Positions 35,889 to 42,697 of a stretch of 64,000 nt of DNA are shown here, one piece after another. The notes below the pieces were generated by a model. That model was not told the origin of the DNA. It saw only the letters and a list, made by a program, of their open reading frames with translations, and ran no database searches. The position numbers were made by a program, and so were the translations under genes. The stretch comes from Vibrio natriegens NBRC 15636 = ATCC 14048 = DSM 759 (GTDB lineage Bacteria > Pseudomonadota > Gammaproteobacteria > Enterobacterales > Vibrionaceae). The stretch is from positions 1,364,001 through 1,428,000 of the forward strand of contig NZ_CP141822.1 in the NCBI RefSeq assembly GCF_035621455.1. Reading direction: 5' to 3'. Each line of letters begins with the position of its first letter. Position 1 is the first letter of the stretch.

Positions 35889-36140
35889 ATGCGTAAATTA
35901 AAGTCGTTGTTAACTAGTGCATCCCCAATGGTTATTGATAGTGTTGGCGATTTATCGCTCAAGGGATTTTGTGTGGGCACTAATGCAATTTTGCATTCTA
36001 AATGGTCTCTATATTTTTGGTTATTATTGTTAGCTATGCAATCGTACTCTTTTACCAATGATCTTGCCGATGGATTTACATTGGAGGCACTATCTGACCC
36101 ATTACTGCCTTTATTCTTTATTCTTTATTCTTCAGCATGA
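35889..36140 (+). CDS. Small hydrophobic cassette protein
   Basis: 83 residues, starting 17 bases after an attC-like end with GAGAAG before the ATG. One clear membrane segment (WSLYFWLLLLAMQS, about residues 39-52) and a second hydrophobic C-terminus (LLPLFFILY). No family recognised. Position right after a recombination site supports a real cassette gene; coding status is otherwise unproven. Confidence 0.45.
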   Translation: MRKLKSLLTSASPMVIDSVGDLSLKGFCVGTNAILHSKWSLYFWLLLLAMQSYSFTNDLADGFTLEALSDPLLPLFFILYSSA

Positions 36141-36147
36141 GAAGATT

Positions 36148-36246
36148 ATGAGTAAATTAAATGTAACGTTGGTAACGATATTATGCTGGTTGATAACAGC
36201 AATACTTGCTTATAACTTAGTGATTAAGCTATCTAACCTCACTTAA
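36148..36246 (+). CDS. Very small membrane protein
   Basis: 32 residues from ATG 36148 preceded by GAGAAG: MSKLNVTLVTILCWLITAIL plus a short polar end. One transmembrane segment (about residues 6-27). It lies 8 bp after the 83-residue gene and before an attC-like site, so the two would form one cassette. A candidate only. Confidence 0.4.
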   Translation: MSKLNVTLVTILCWLITAILAYNLVIKLSNLT

Positions 36247-36258
36247 TGTTTAATAATT

Positions 36259-36384
36259 TACCATACAAGAGTTTAAGGCAGCGTTCCCAACGCTTGGCAT
36301 TTTCAGTTCAAGTCAGCTTTTGTGTTTACGGTGCAATGCTTTGGGTGAGGTGGTAGCGCTGCTCACTACTTAACGCGGCGTTCG
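36259..36384 (+). repeat. attC-like site, VPR type, degenerate left core
   Basis: ACCATACAAGAGTTTAAGGC begins the site, CAACGCTTGGCATTTTCAG is the typical inner left arm, and the right end reads TTAACGCGGCGTTCGC. The length (~126 bp) and interior closely resemble V. parahaemolyticus-type super-integron repeats (recalled). Confidence 0.75.
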
Positions 36385-36403
36385 CTATATTTTTGAGGTA
36401 GTA

Positions 36404-37186
36404 ATGAGAGCAGTAAAAATATTCATAGTCATCTTATCAATTCAATGCGTTTACGCTGTTGCAGGAGAGCTGAAGCTTCCTGATTGCCCTAACTCTCCTA
36501 AATTGGAGACGGAAATTTATTTTTACATTGATGAAAATGTGCTTGATGAGTACTCAAAAAAATTTGTTGACTCTAAAATTAATACTTGGGTGGAATATTC
36601 AAATCTTACGCTGGAGAATTCATGTATCCCAATAACAAGAAAAGTTACAAAAGTAGAGTACCTTTCGCATATAGATAGCACATGGTTTCAACATGTTGAT
36701 GTCGCCAAAGATCTTCTGAAATATCATTCGGCATATGAAATTCCTGAAACCAACAGCTCTGGTGTTCCAATTTTTAAGGCAATTTTGTTTTCAAATGCTG
36801 CTGACAGCTTTAAGTCGCAATGGTGTGGAGTTGCATCGGCGAGTGCCAACTATTTTGTAATTGGTCTGAATTGCTACGATAGTGTGATGGAGCATGAAAT
36901 AGGTCATTTAAGTGGTGCAAATCACGATATGAAAACAGTACTTGAGGAGAATCCAAAATTTAATGTGGACTCTTTTGTAAAGAATACCTTCCCTCATAAA
37001 AATGAGCGGTATAGCTTTGGTGCTACGTGCTCAAACAGAGGTACAGTAATGTCTTATGAAAAAGACATAATTCCTGCATATTCGAGTCCAGATATTAGTG
37101 TTGGTGGCGAAGTTTGTGGTGATCAGCTCTCAGCCAATAATGCACAAGTTTTGCGTAACTTTGCAAAAAAATATGCATCTAACTAG
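36404..37186 (+). CDS. Secreted metzincin-type zinc metalloprotease (paralogue A)
   Basis: 260 residues. A signal peptide covers about residues 1-20 (IFIVILSIQCVYAVA then GEL). The zinc site VMEHEIGHLSGANHD has the full metzincin form HExxHxxGxxHD (His164, Glu165, His168, His174). The Met-turn is GTVMSYE (Met216). Several Cys residues suggest disulfides. It shares its layout with the protein at 40538 (DCPNSPKLET-like start, SSPDIS near the end). Probably a secreted or periplasmic peptidase; target unknown. It lies between two attC-like sites, so it is a gene cassette. Confidence 0.8.
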   Translation: MRAVKIFIVILSIQCVYAVAGELKLPDCPNSPKLETEIYFYIDENVLDEYSKKFVDSKINTWVEYSNLTLENSCIPITRKVTKVEYLSHIDSTWFQHVDVAKDLLKYHSAYEIPETNSSGVPIFKAILFSNAADSFKSQWCGVASASANYFVIGLNCYDSVMEHEIGHLSGANHDMKTVLEENPKFNVDSFVKNTFPHKNERYSFGATCSNRGTVMSYEKDIIPAYSSPDISVGGEVCGDQLSANNAQVLRNFAKKYASN

Positions 37187-37193
37187 AAACATA

Positions 37194-37320
37194 GCTAATA
37201 AAGCGTTCAAGAGGGATTCCCAACGCTTGGCATTCTCAGCTCAGGATTGGGTCATGTGTTTACGTCGCAATGGTTATGGTCAGGTTACTGCGTTGCTCAC
37301 ACCGTAATGTGGCGTTATGT
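37194..37320 (+). repeat. attC-like site, VPR type, 127 bp
   Basis: GCTAATAAAGCGTTCAAGAG opens it, CCCAACGCTTGGCATTCTCA is the left arm, and ATGTGGCGTTATG closes it. It begins 8 bases after the metzincin stop. The left part is nearly the same as that of 17254-17338. Confidence 0.85.
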
Positions 37321-37334
37321 GCTTTGGAGAAAAT

Positions 37335-37715
37335 ATGGAAGATGGAGACCTATTAAAGATTGATAGGTATTTGGGAATTGAGTTAGTTAAAGATGCTGTA
37401 TTTTTTGGCGCGCTTTATGCGATTTCTAGGGAGTTTGGCCTATTTCTGCTTATATGTTTCGTTCTATCATCTGTTTTTCTAGTTTTTGATAAACGAAAGT
37501 ATCTTCAATTTATCTTTAAAAATCTTTCTGTCAATACAACTCGCGGGATTATTTTTTGGGATGGACATGGTTGTGATGTTGAGATTTCAGGTTTTAGCAT
37601 ATGGTCATATTTAGAACTGACTTACATGGAGGGTATGAATAGACGCATGGTTAGAATTCCATGTACTGTATTTAGCTCTACTGAATGGCAACAACTGGTT
37701 AAGTATCGCACCTAA
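37335..37715 (+). CDS. Membrane-anchored cassette protein of unknown function
   Basis: 126 residues from ATG 37335, preceded by TTGGAGA at correct spacing, right after an attC end. Two hydrophobic segments (about residues 18-48, including FGLFLLICFVLSSVFLVF) are followed by a soluble domain of about 75 residues (GIIFWDGHGCDVEISGFS). No family recognised. The stop overlaps the start of the next attC-like site. Confidence 0.6.
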   Translation: MEDGDLLKIDRYLGIELVKDAVFFGALYAISREFGLFLLICFVLSSVFLVFDKRKYLQFIFKNLSVNTTRGIIFWDGHGCDVEISGFSIWSYLELTYMEGMNRRMVRIPCTVFSSTEWQQLVKYRT

Positions 37716-37836
37716 CAAATAATTTAAAAGCGATTCGGCACACGCGGTATTTTTACTATGCGTTGGCTTGAGCGATTAAGGTGTTTTACGGCGGATCGGT
37801 ATTCGTCGTTCACCCATTAATAGGGCGTGAAGTTGT
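37711..37836 (+). repeat. attC-like site
   Basis: CCTAACAAATAATTTAAAAG opens it; the left arm GCGATTCGGCACACGCGG and the right part CCATTAATAGGGCGTGAAGTTG show a decayed right core. Confidence 0.6.
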
Positions 37837-37866
37837 CCAGTAAATTTGATTGTCTAGAGTTTAAAA

Positions 37867-38310
37867 ATGATACGAAAGTACAACAAAAATGACTTAGATT
37901 CAGTTCTTGAAATTTGGCTTAACGCTTCAGTTCAAGCCCATAATTTCGTTTCAGCTGAGTTCTGGGAATCTCAACTCGATAACATGCGTAATATCTATAT
38001 CCCATCCTCAGAGACCTACGTTTATGAAGTTGAGTCTAAAGTAATTGGTTTTTATGCGTTGTATGAAAATAACTTGGCTGCCATATTTGTTGCTCCCGAA
38101 CGTCAAGGTGAAGGCATTGGTAAGCAGTTGTTGAGCCATGCTAAAGCGCAGAGAACGGTATTAAGTCTGTCCGTATACAAGGAAAACCAAGCTAGTTGTC
38201 AGTTTTATTTGTCTCAGGGGTTCAAAGTGGTCAGCGAACAACTAGATGAGCATACTGGACACCCAGAACTCACAATGTGTTTGAGCACAAAAAAAGCGTT
38301 TAACGATTAG
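37867..38310 (+). CDS. GNAT-family N-acetyltransferase
   Basis: 147 residues: MIRKYNKNDLDSVLEIWLNA at the start and the acetyl-CoA loop FVAPERQGEGIGKQLLSHAK (about residues 76-95) with RQGEGIG. The end is LSVYKENQASCQFYLSQGF (about 100-118). It resembles YjaB/PhnO-like acetyltransferases. Substrate unknown. Its last residues (KKAFND) and stop are encoded within the following attC-like site. Confidence 0.82.
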   Translation: MIRKYNKNDLDSVLEIWLNASVQAHNFVSAEFWESQLDNMRNIYIPSSETYVYEVESKVIGFYALYENNLAAIFVAPERQGEGIGKQLLSHAKAQRTVLSLSVYKENQASCQFYLSQGFKVVSEQLDEHTGHPELTMCLSTKKAFND

Positions 38311-38408
38311 CAACGCTTGGCGCTTTTGGTTTGAATCTACGTTAGTGGTTATCGCACAGTTGATTAGGTAGCGTGGAGGCGTTGTTTACCCGTTAAAGCG
38401 GCGTTATA
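38286..38408 (+). repeat. attC-like site, VPR type, overlapping the GNAT stop
   Basis: ACAAAAAAAGCGTTTAACG, GATTAGCAACGCTTGGCGC and the right end CCGTTAAAGCGGCGTTAT match the class. The GNAT stop TAG lies inside GATTAGC. Confidence 0.75.
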
Positions 38409-38426
38409 TCTCAATAAGGTAGTTCG

Positions 38427-38975
38427 ATGAAGTTCATGTTATTTGTTTTGGGAATAGTAGTATCAACGAGTGTTTCAGCCCGAATTGAAGGTCCAATATG
38501 TGAAGAAGTATCAGTGGAAAGTAACGCCGATTTGGCGAAAGGGTTTGGGATGTCGAAACCAGACTCGGTCATCCAGAAGTGAAGGGTTGGGGGCTTGAAT
38601 GTTTGGTACTCACGAGAGAGTACCAAAAAAGTCGTTGAAACAAACAGTAAGCTAGTCGTAATTAATGGCTCAGACATTCATGTTTCAGATACGGCAACGA
38701 ATGTTGTTTCCATTGGTGACAAAGATGGTGATGGAGTATTCAACGCAATATCATACAGTTGTATTGAAGGTACTTGCGGCTCAGTTACCGATTATAACAT
38801 TGATGGGCAACTAGATTTTCGTAGTCTAAACAAAGATTCGTCTGAAGCCGTACATATGAATGTGGGTGGGACATGGTACGAAAAAACGAGTTCGTATCCC
38901 AATTTAAAAGTTAAAGTCGGCTCAATGGAAGTGGCAGTGAAACCGAGTAGTCAGGGTTTTGTATTCCAGAAATAG
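38427..38975 (+). pseudogene. Secreted cassette protein interrupted by an in-frame stop
   Basis: An ATG at 38427 gives a signal peptide (MKFMLFVLGIVVSTSVSA) and 51 codons up to a TGA at 38580-38582. The same frame continues without further stops to 38975, with a good secreted domain: STKKVVETNSKLVVINGSDI, then an EF-hand-like loop GDKDGDGVFN, and paired Cys (CIEGTC). A single change such as TGG to TGA would explain the break (QK-stop-RVGG). It is either a nonsense mutant, a sequencing error or a two-part gene restarting at a TTG. No family recognised. Confidence 0.65.
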
Positions 38976-39043
38976 AAATACTACAAGGAATTCAAGGCAC
39001 AATGCTTTAAGTAGGGCGGTCTGTTGAATACAGCGTTATAGAC
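38976..39043 (+). repeat. Shortened attC-like site
   Basis: ATACTACAAGGAATTCAAGG at the left and GAATACAGCGTTATAG at the right, with most of the middle missing compared with the VPR type. Confidence 0.45.
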
Positions 39044-39054
39044 CAGGAGGAAAA

Positions 39055-39315
39055 ATGGAATACTTTCAGTACTATGGGATCGACTGGATTGCTATGGTGC
39101 TTACATTTCTCGCAATTTGGCAGATCGGGAATAAGAACAAAATCGGCTTCATTCTAATGATGTGCGGAAATACGAGTTGGGTCGCGGTTGGCTACCTTAC
39201 AGGCAGTGTTGCCATGATTATTGCAAATATCATCTTTTTCTCAATGAACCTAAGAGCAATTATCAAGTGGTCAAAACCCGAGCAAGAATCGAAAGTTGGC
39301 GTGGTTGAACAGTAA
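39055..39315 (+). CDS. Small integral membrane protein (PnuC-like half)
   Basis: 86 residues from ATG 39055, preceded by CAGGAGGAAAA. Three hydrophobic segments: IDWIAMVLTFLAIWQIG (about residues 9-25), KIGFILMMCGNTSWVAVG (about 29-46) and GSVAMIIANIIFFSMNLRAI (about 50-69). The arrangement WQIGNKNKIGFILMMCGN resembles one half of PnuC-type vitamin transporters. It is too short to act alone unless it oligomerises. Cassette gene. Confidence 0.65.
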   Translation: MEYFQYYGIDWIAMVLTFLAIWQIGNKNKIGFILMMCGNTSWVAVGYLTGSVAMIIANIIFFSMNLRAIIKWSKPEQESKVGVVEQ

Positions 39316-39372
39316 CTCGCAAACCAAAAAAGTACGCACATGATGAGGTACTTACGAGGCGTTTGGCTACAA
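39313..39372 (+). repeat. Compact attC-like site, ~60 bp
   Basis: AACTCGC at the left and GAGGCGTTTGGC at the right, with a perfect inner stem AAGTAC / GTACTT around GCACATGATGAG. This resembles the short attC class of mobile integrons. Confidence 0.6.
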
Positions 39373-39391
39373 GTAACATATAAGGAATTAA

Positions 39392-40180
39392 ATGGAACAA
39401 CTGCATGGCGGACGAGAAAATGCAATTTATCGCTTAGGGGACAAGGTGTCTCGCCCAAGTGGTAAATGGTCTGAAACCGTTCAAAAGTTGCTATTACATA
39501 TCGCCAATAAAGGCTTTACTTCTGCCCCAAAACCTTTCGGCTTTGACAACAATGGCAATGAAATTCTGTCATATGTTGAGGGTGAGGTTTTCAACTATCC
39601 TCTCAAAGGAAATATCGCAACTGTAGAAGCTCTCGTTTCAGCTGGCCAACTATTACGTCAGTATCATGATGCATCTCGCTCATTTATATCAGAAAATTCA
39701 GCGGAAAATGTAACTTGGATGCTCCCATGTAGAGAACCGATGGAGGTTATCTGCCATGGTGACTATGCGCCATATAATGTTGCTTTGGTTGGTTCCAAAG
39801 TCGTAGGGGTAATTGACTTTGACACTGCTCACCCGGCTCCAAGGAATTGGGATATTGCTTACGCACTTTATTGTTGGGCTCCATTCAAAACAGATAAATA
39901 TGATGCAATGGGGGATCTACATTCGCAGTCGATTAGGGCAAAGCAGTTTTGTGATGCTTATGGTTTGAGTAAAGCGGAACGAATTTCTCTTGTTACTGAT
40001 ATGTGCCACCGAATCCAAGCGTTGGTCGATCATATGCGGAATGAAGCGAGTAAAGGAAATGAAGCTTTTATCGCAAATATTAAAGATGGCCATCACTTGG
40101 CGTATTTAGCTGATATCAAATATTTGGAAAATAATTCACACCACATAACAGACGTATTGATGTGTGACGAATGCCTATAG
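39392..40180 (+). CDS. Aminoglycoside phosphotransferase-family kinase
   Basis: 262 residues of the APH/choline-kinase fold. Brenner-type motif EVICHGDYAPYNVALVG (about residues 124-140; HGDxxxxN catalytic) and metal site VIDFDTAHPAPRNWDIAYAL (about 145-164; IDFD). The N-terminal nucleotide site is GGRENAIYRLGDKV. It starts 19 bp after a compact attC. It could phosphorylate an aminoglycoside, a macrolide or a cell metabolite; no specific resistance family is recognised. Confidence 0.8.
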   Translation: MEQLHGGRENAIYRLGDKVSRPSGKWSETVQKLLLHIANKGFTSAPKPFGFDNNGNEILSYVEGEVFNYPLKGNIATVEALVSAGQLLRQYHDASRSFISENSAENVTWMLPCREPMEVICHGDYAPYNVALVGSKVVGVIDFDTAHPAPRNWDIAYALYCWAPFKTDKYDAMGDLHSQSIRAKQFCDAYGLSKAERISLVTDMCHRIQALVDHMRNEASKGNEAFIANIKDGHHLAYLADIKYLENNSHHITDVLMCDECL

Positions 40181-40183
40181 CAA

Positions 40184-40256
40184 AGCGCATAAAATTGATT
40201 CGCAACGCGTGGCCTTTTTGCTTTGCGCTGCTCATCCCTCAACAGAATGTTAAAAA
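40184..40256 (+). repeat. Short attC-like site
   Basis: GCGCATAAAATTGATTCGCAACGCGTGG-type left half (AAAGCGCA ... TTTGCGC stem), ending CAACAGAATGTTAA. The same structure precedes the intact DUF2059 gene at 41333-41409. Confidence 0.55.
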
Positions 40257-40270
40257 ACTAGAGAGTTAAA

Positions 40271-40304
40271 ATGAAAAATTGACGCAAGTTTATAGTGGTA
40301 GCTT
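40271..40304 (+). pseudogene. Broken 5' fragment of the DUF2059 gene
   Basis: Bases 40236-40304 match 41391-41459 almost exactly, including the start of the DUF2059 gene. Here codon 4 is TGA instead of TTA, and after about 11 codons the match stops where the long repeat (copy 2) begins. It is the stump of a cassette interrupted or left behind by rearrangement. Confidence 0.75.
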
Positions 40305-40497
40305 CCCTCATAAGCGGAATGTGTGCCTTTCCCGTAACAAAAGTTCCTCAAATGGCTGCGTCACATCGAAAGTCCAGAATAATGCAATATTGTATCGCTA
40401 AATTCATAGTGTCGATCGCTAACTTACTGATTATACTTTGAAATGCTCAAAAAAAGACGACATCATAGTGGACAGAAAAAGACGCTTGGTGACGTCT
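40304..40497 (+). repeat. Long direct repeat, copy 2
   Basis: Partner of 35663-35857, same orientation. Its left edge coincides with the break in the DUF2059 stump, and its right part is an attC-like site leading into metzincin B. Confidence 0.8.
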
Positions 40498-40518
40498 GAA
40501 AAATGTGGGTTGTTAGTC
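40417..40518 (+). repeat. attC-like site, 102 bp
   Basis: CGCTAAC to GTTAGTC, with inner arms AAAGACG / CGTCT. The interior CTTTGAAATGCTC and AAAAAAGACGACATCATA match copy 1. The right core deviates from GTTRRRY at one base. Confidence 0.5.
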
Positions 40519-40537
40519 AGAGAGGAGTAGTAGTGAG

Positions 40538-41329
40538 ATGAAACAAATACTAGCTTCAGTGTTACTCATTTTCGGATTATGTTGGGACTCTCAGAGTAGT
40601 ACTCTTGACCTACCAGAATGTCAAATGTCACGTACTCTAGAAACACCAATTACATTCTTTATCTCAGATTCAGTTCAAAAAGATTACGAGTCATTTGTCA
40701 TCGAAGAACACATTCAACGATGGATAACGTTTTCGAATAGCGCTTTGAAAAACTCATGTATTCCTATAAAGCGGACGTTGGACAAAATTATCTATGCTCC
40801 CAAAATTCTTGGGGAAGAAGCGGAAGAATTTAGCGTAGTGCACGATTTTTTAGCGTATTACTACTCTAAAGAAGTTGAGCGGGTCAATGGCAGTAAAACG
40901 GGTTTTTATGGTCTGGTTTTCAAAAAAAACATCTCGCAATTTACAACCGATTGGTGTGGTGAAACTCGTCCATCAGTGTATCCTCAGTTTTTTACAATTG
41001 GACTTACATGTAAAGATCATGTGTTAGAACATGAGTTAGGTCATTTGGCGTGGGCAAGCCATGATATGGAAACGCTATCGAACCAAACTGGTGGAATGCC
41101 ATTTGATCTTTCAAAACGACTCCCCTTAAGCTTAGCGAGTAAAATTACAAAGTATTCATATGGTTATATTTGTGGTGGCAAAGGTACCATCATGGCTTAT
41201 GCGGATGAAACGCATCCTTTCTATTCATCACCAGAGATTAGTTATGAAAACATTGTTTGTGGCAATGCGGCTTATGCAGACAATGCCAGAGTTCTTCGTG
41301 AGTATGCCATCGGTCTCATGGGTGAATAA
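40538..41329 (+). CDS. Secreted metzincin-type zinc metalloprotease (paralogue B)
   Basis: 263 residues. The signal peptide is about residues 1-21 (ILASVLLIFGLCWDSQSS). Zinc motif VLEHELGHLAWASHD: His165, Glu166, His169 and His175 are kept, but the metzincin Gly after the second His is replaced by Trp. The Met-turn is GTIMAYA (Met219). It is clearly related along its length to the protein at 36404 (ECQMSRTLETPI near the start, FTTDWCGE, YSSPEIS near the end). Secreted; target unknown. It is preceded by AGAGAGGAGTAG and an attC-like site. Confidence 0.78.
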   Translation: MKQILASVLLIFGLCWDSQSSTLDLPECQMSRTLETPITFFISDSVQKDYESFVIEEHIQRWITFSNSALKNSCIPIKRTLDKIIYAPKILGEEAEEFSVVHDFLAYYYSKEVERVNGSKTGFYGLVFKKNISQFTTDWCGETRPSVYPQFFTIGLTCKDHVLEHELGHLAWASHDMETLSNQTGGMPFDLSKRLPLSLASKITKYSYGYICGGKGTIMAYADETHPFYSSPEISYENIVCGNAAYADNARVLREYAIGLMGE

Positions 41330-41332
41330 AAT

Positions 41333-41409
41333 AGCTAACAGTGTTTAAAGCAGATTCGCAACGGATGGCACTTTATCTGCCTTTTCTTCTCCCTTAACAG
41401 AATGTTAAA
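41333..41409 (+). repeat. Short attC-like site
   Basis: GCTAACAGTGTTTAAAGCAG opens it; GATTCGCAACGGATGGCAC is the usual left arm; it ends CTTAACAGAATGTTAA. It starts 3 bases after the metzincin B stop. Confidence 0.6.
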
Positions 41410-41425
41410 AAACTAGAGAGTTAAA

Positions 41426-41905
41426 ATGAAAAATTTACGCAAGTTTATAGTGGTAGCTTTACTTGTGGCTAGCCCAATTAGTGGTATGGCAGCTGATAAA
41501 CAAGAAGTCGTCGATCGCTTACTAGAGGTGATGAAAGTTGAGAAACAGCTTTCCGGTGGCTTTGAAGCAATGACACCAGTCATCGAACAATTAGCGAATA
41601 ACCTTCAGTTGAATGCAACTGAAAAAGAGGAACTCGTTAACATTTATAGAGATTGGTTCATCAATGATATTAATCGCCAAAACATCATCGTTGAGATGGG
41701 TGCACTTTATTCTCAAGCTTTCAGCCAACAAGAAATCGAATTAATGATTGAGTTTTACGCGACACCTGTAGGACAAAAACTTGTAGAAAAATCGCCGGCA
41801 TTAATGCAAGCAGGCGCTCAACTAGGCATGCAAGAAGCTGAGCGTGCTCAACCCAAACTTATTGAGACACTGACTCCTTTCTTAGAAAAGCACCAAATAC
41901 AGTAG
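41426..41905 (+). CDS. DUF2059 domain protein, periplasmic
   Basis: 159 residues. The signal peptide is about residues 1-22 (KFIVVALLVASPISGMA then ADK). The mature part is helical with the DUF2059 pattern FSQQEIELMIEFYATPVGQK (about residues 93-112) and KSPALMQAGAQLGM. The function of this family is not established. A truncated, mutated copy of its first codons lies at 40271. The start is ATG 41426 after ACTAGAGAG. Confidence 0.8.
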   Translation: MKNLRKFIVVALLVASPISGMAADKQEVVDRLLEVMKVEKQLSGGFEAMTPVIEQLANNLQLNATEKEELVNIYRDWFINDINRQNIIVEMGALYSQAFSQQEIELMIEFYATPVGQKLVEKSPALMQAGAQLGMQEAERAQPKLIETLTPFLEKHQIQ

Positions 41906-41938
41906 ACGCTATGTGTTTAAGACAACAATGAGGATCAA

Positions 41939-42583
41939 ATGAGTATTTTTCCAAAATTAAGGCAGCCAGAGGGCAGTTTGTATTGTGGTCCTTATTGTGT
42001 GGTTGCATGTTTAGCAGCTTTGGGGAGACTGCCTTTTACATCGTCTATTGAATTACGAAGATATGTACCAGAAGAAGTTGTATTCACAGGGTCTTCAATA
42101 GAAATAAACGATTCATACGACTTAACCAGCCTTGCACTAGAGCTCTACAAAGTCACCGGGATCATTACACCCGGAGAGAATCCAGATTATATAGAACACT
42201 CGGGATACAACTCTCTAGGCGCAATGCTTTATGTTCTTGGTCAATTTGGCTTGCAATGTAAAGTTGTCATTCGTGACGATGAAACAAACCAATACTTGCG
42301 TAAAGTGTTTCCTGTCGAATTCCAGCTGATGGAAAAATTACAGGTTCCGGTGAGCATTCTGGATATGGAGGAATCTACCCCAAATAAAACGATGCTTATA
42401 TCCGTCATTTCGGTGGATGATTCATTGCATTACATTCTCAATAGTGCCCAAGGCGAGTGGTTCGACTCAGGCGTTGATGATGTGACGAACTCCAAATGGG
42501 ATTTCATTGAAAATTGGCACTCTTCAAGCGATAAGAGAAAGGGGGCGTCTTGGCTAGGGGTATCCATTCAAATTTCGTATTAA
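41939..42583 (+). CDS. C39-like cysteine peptidase-fold protein
   Basis: 214 residues without a signal peptide. The N-terminal RQPEGSLYCGPYCVVACLAA has the layout of papain-like C39 peptidases: oxyanion Gln9, nucleophile Cys16 in CGP. A likely catalytic His164 is in SLHYILNS, followed by an acidic residue (Glu173/Asp176). C39 domains cleave double-Gly leaders of exported peptides; other branches have unknown roles. Here no ABC exporter is fused or adjacent. It lies 33 bp after the DUF2059 gene. A plausible effector or processing enzyme; function unproven. Confidence 0.6.
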   Translation: MSIFPKLRQPEGSLYCGPYCVVACLAALGRLPFTSSIELRRYVPEEVVFTGSSIEINDSYDLTSLALELYKVTGIITPGENPDYIEHSGYNSLGAMLYVLGQFGLQCKVVIRDDETNQYLRKVFPVEFQLMEKLQVPVSILDMEESTPNKTMLISVISVDDSLHYILNSAQGEWFDSGVDDVTNSKWDFIENWHSSSDKRKGASWLGVSIQISY

Positions 42584-42625
42584 ACGCGAAATAGCAACCA
42601 AACTGGATGTCTTCTCAAGTGATAA

Positions 42626-42670
42626 TTTATTGCTAGATATCGCTCACTATTGCGATATCTAGCAATATTT
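42626..42670. terminator. Bidirectional terminator
   Basis: ATTGCTAGATATCGC (42629-42643) and GCGATATCTAGCAAT (42652-42666) form a perfect 15-bp stem with T and A runs outside. It ends the cassette region and the convergent ABC transporter operon. Confidence 0.8.
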
Positions 42671-42697
42671 AATCAACGCCAATTTACCGAGTTTTAA

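Noticed and set aside
35100..42600. CRISPR array, because of repeated hairpins
   Set aside because: Repeats are 60-195 bp, unevenly spaced, and alternate with genes. There are no regular 25-40 bp repeats and no cas genes in the window.
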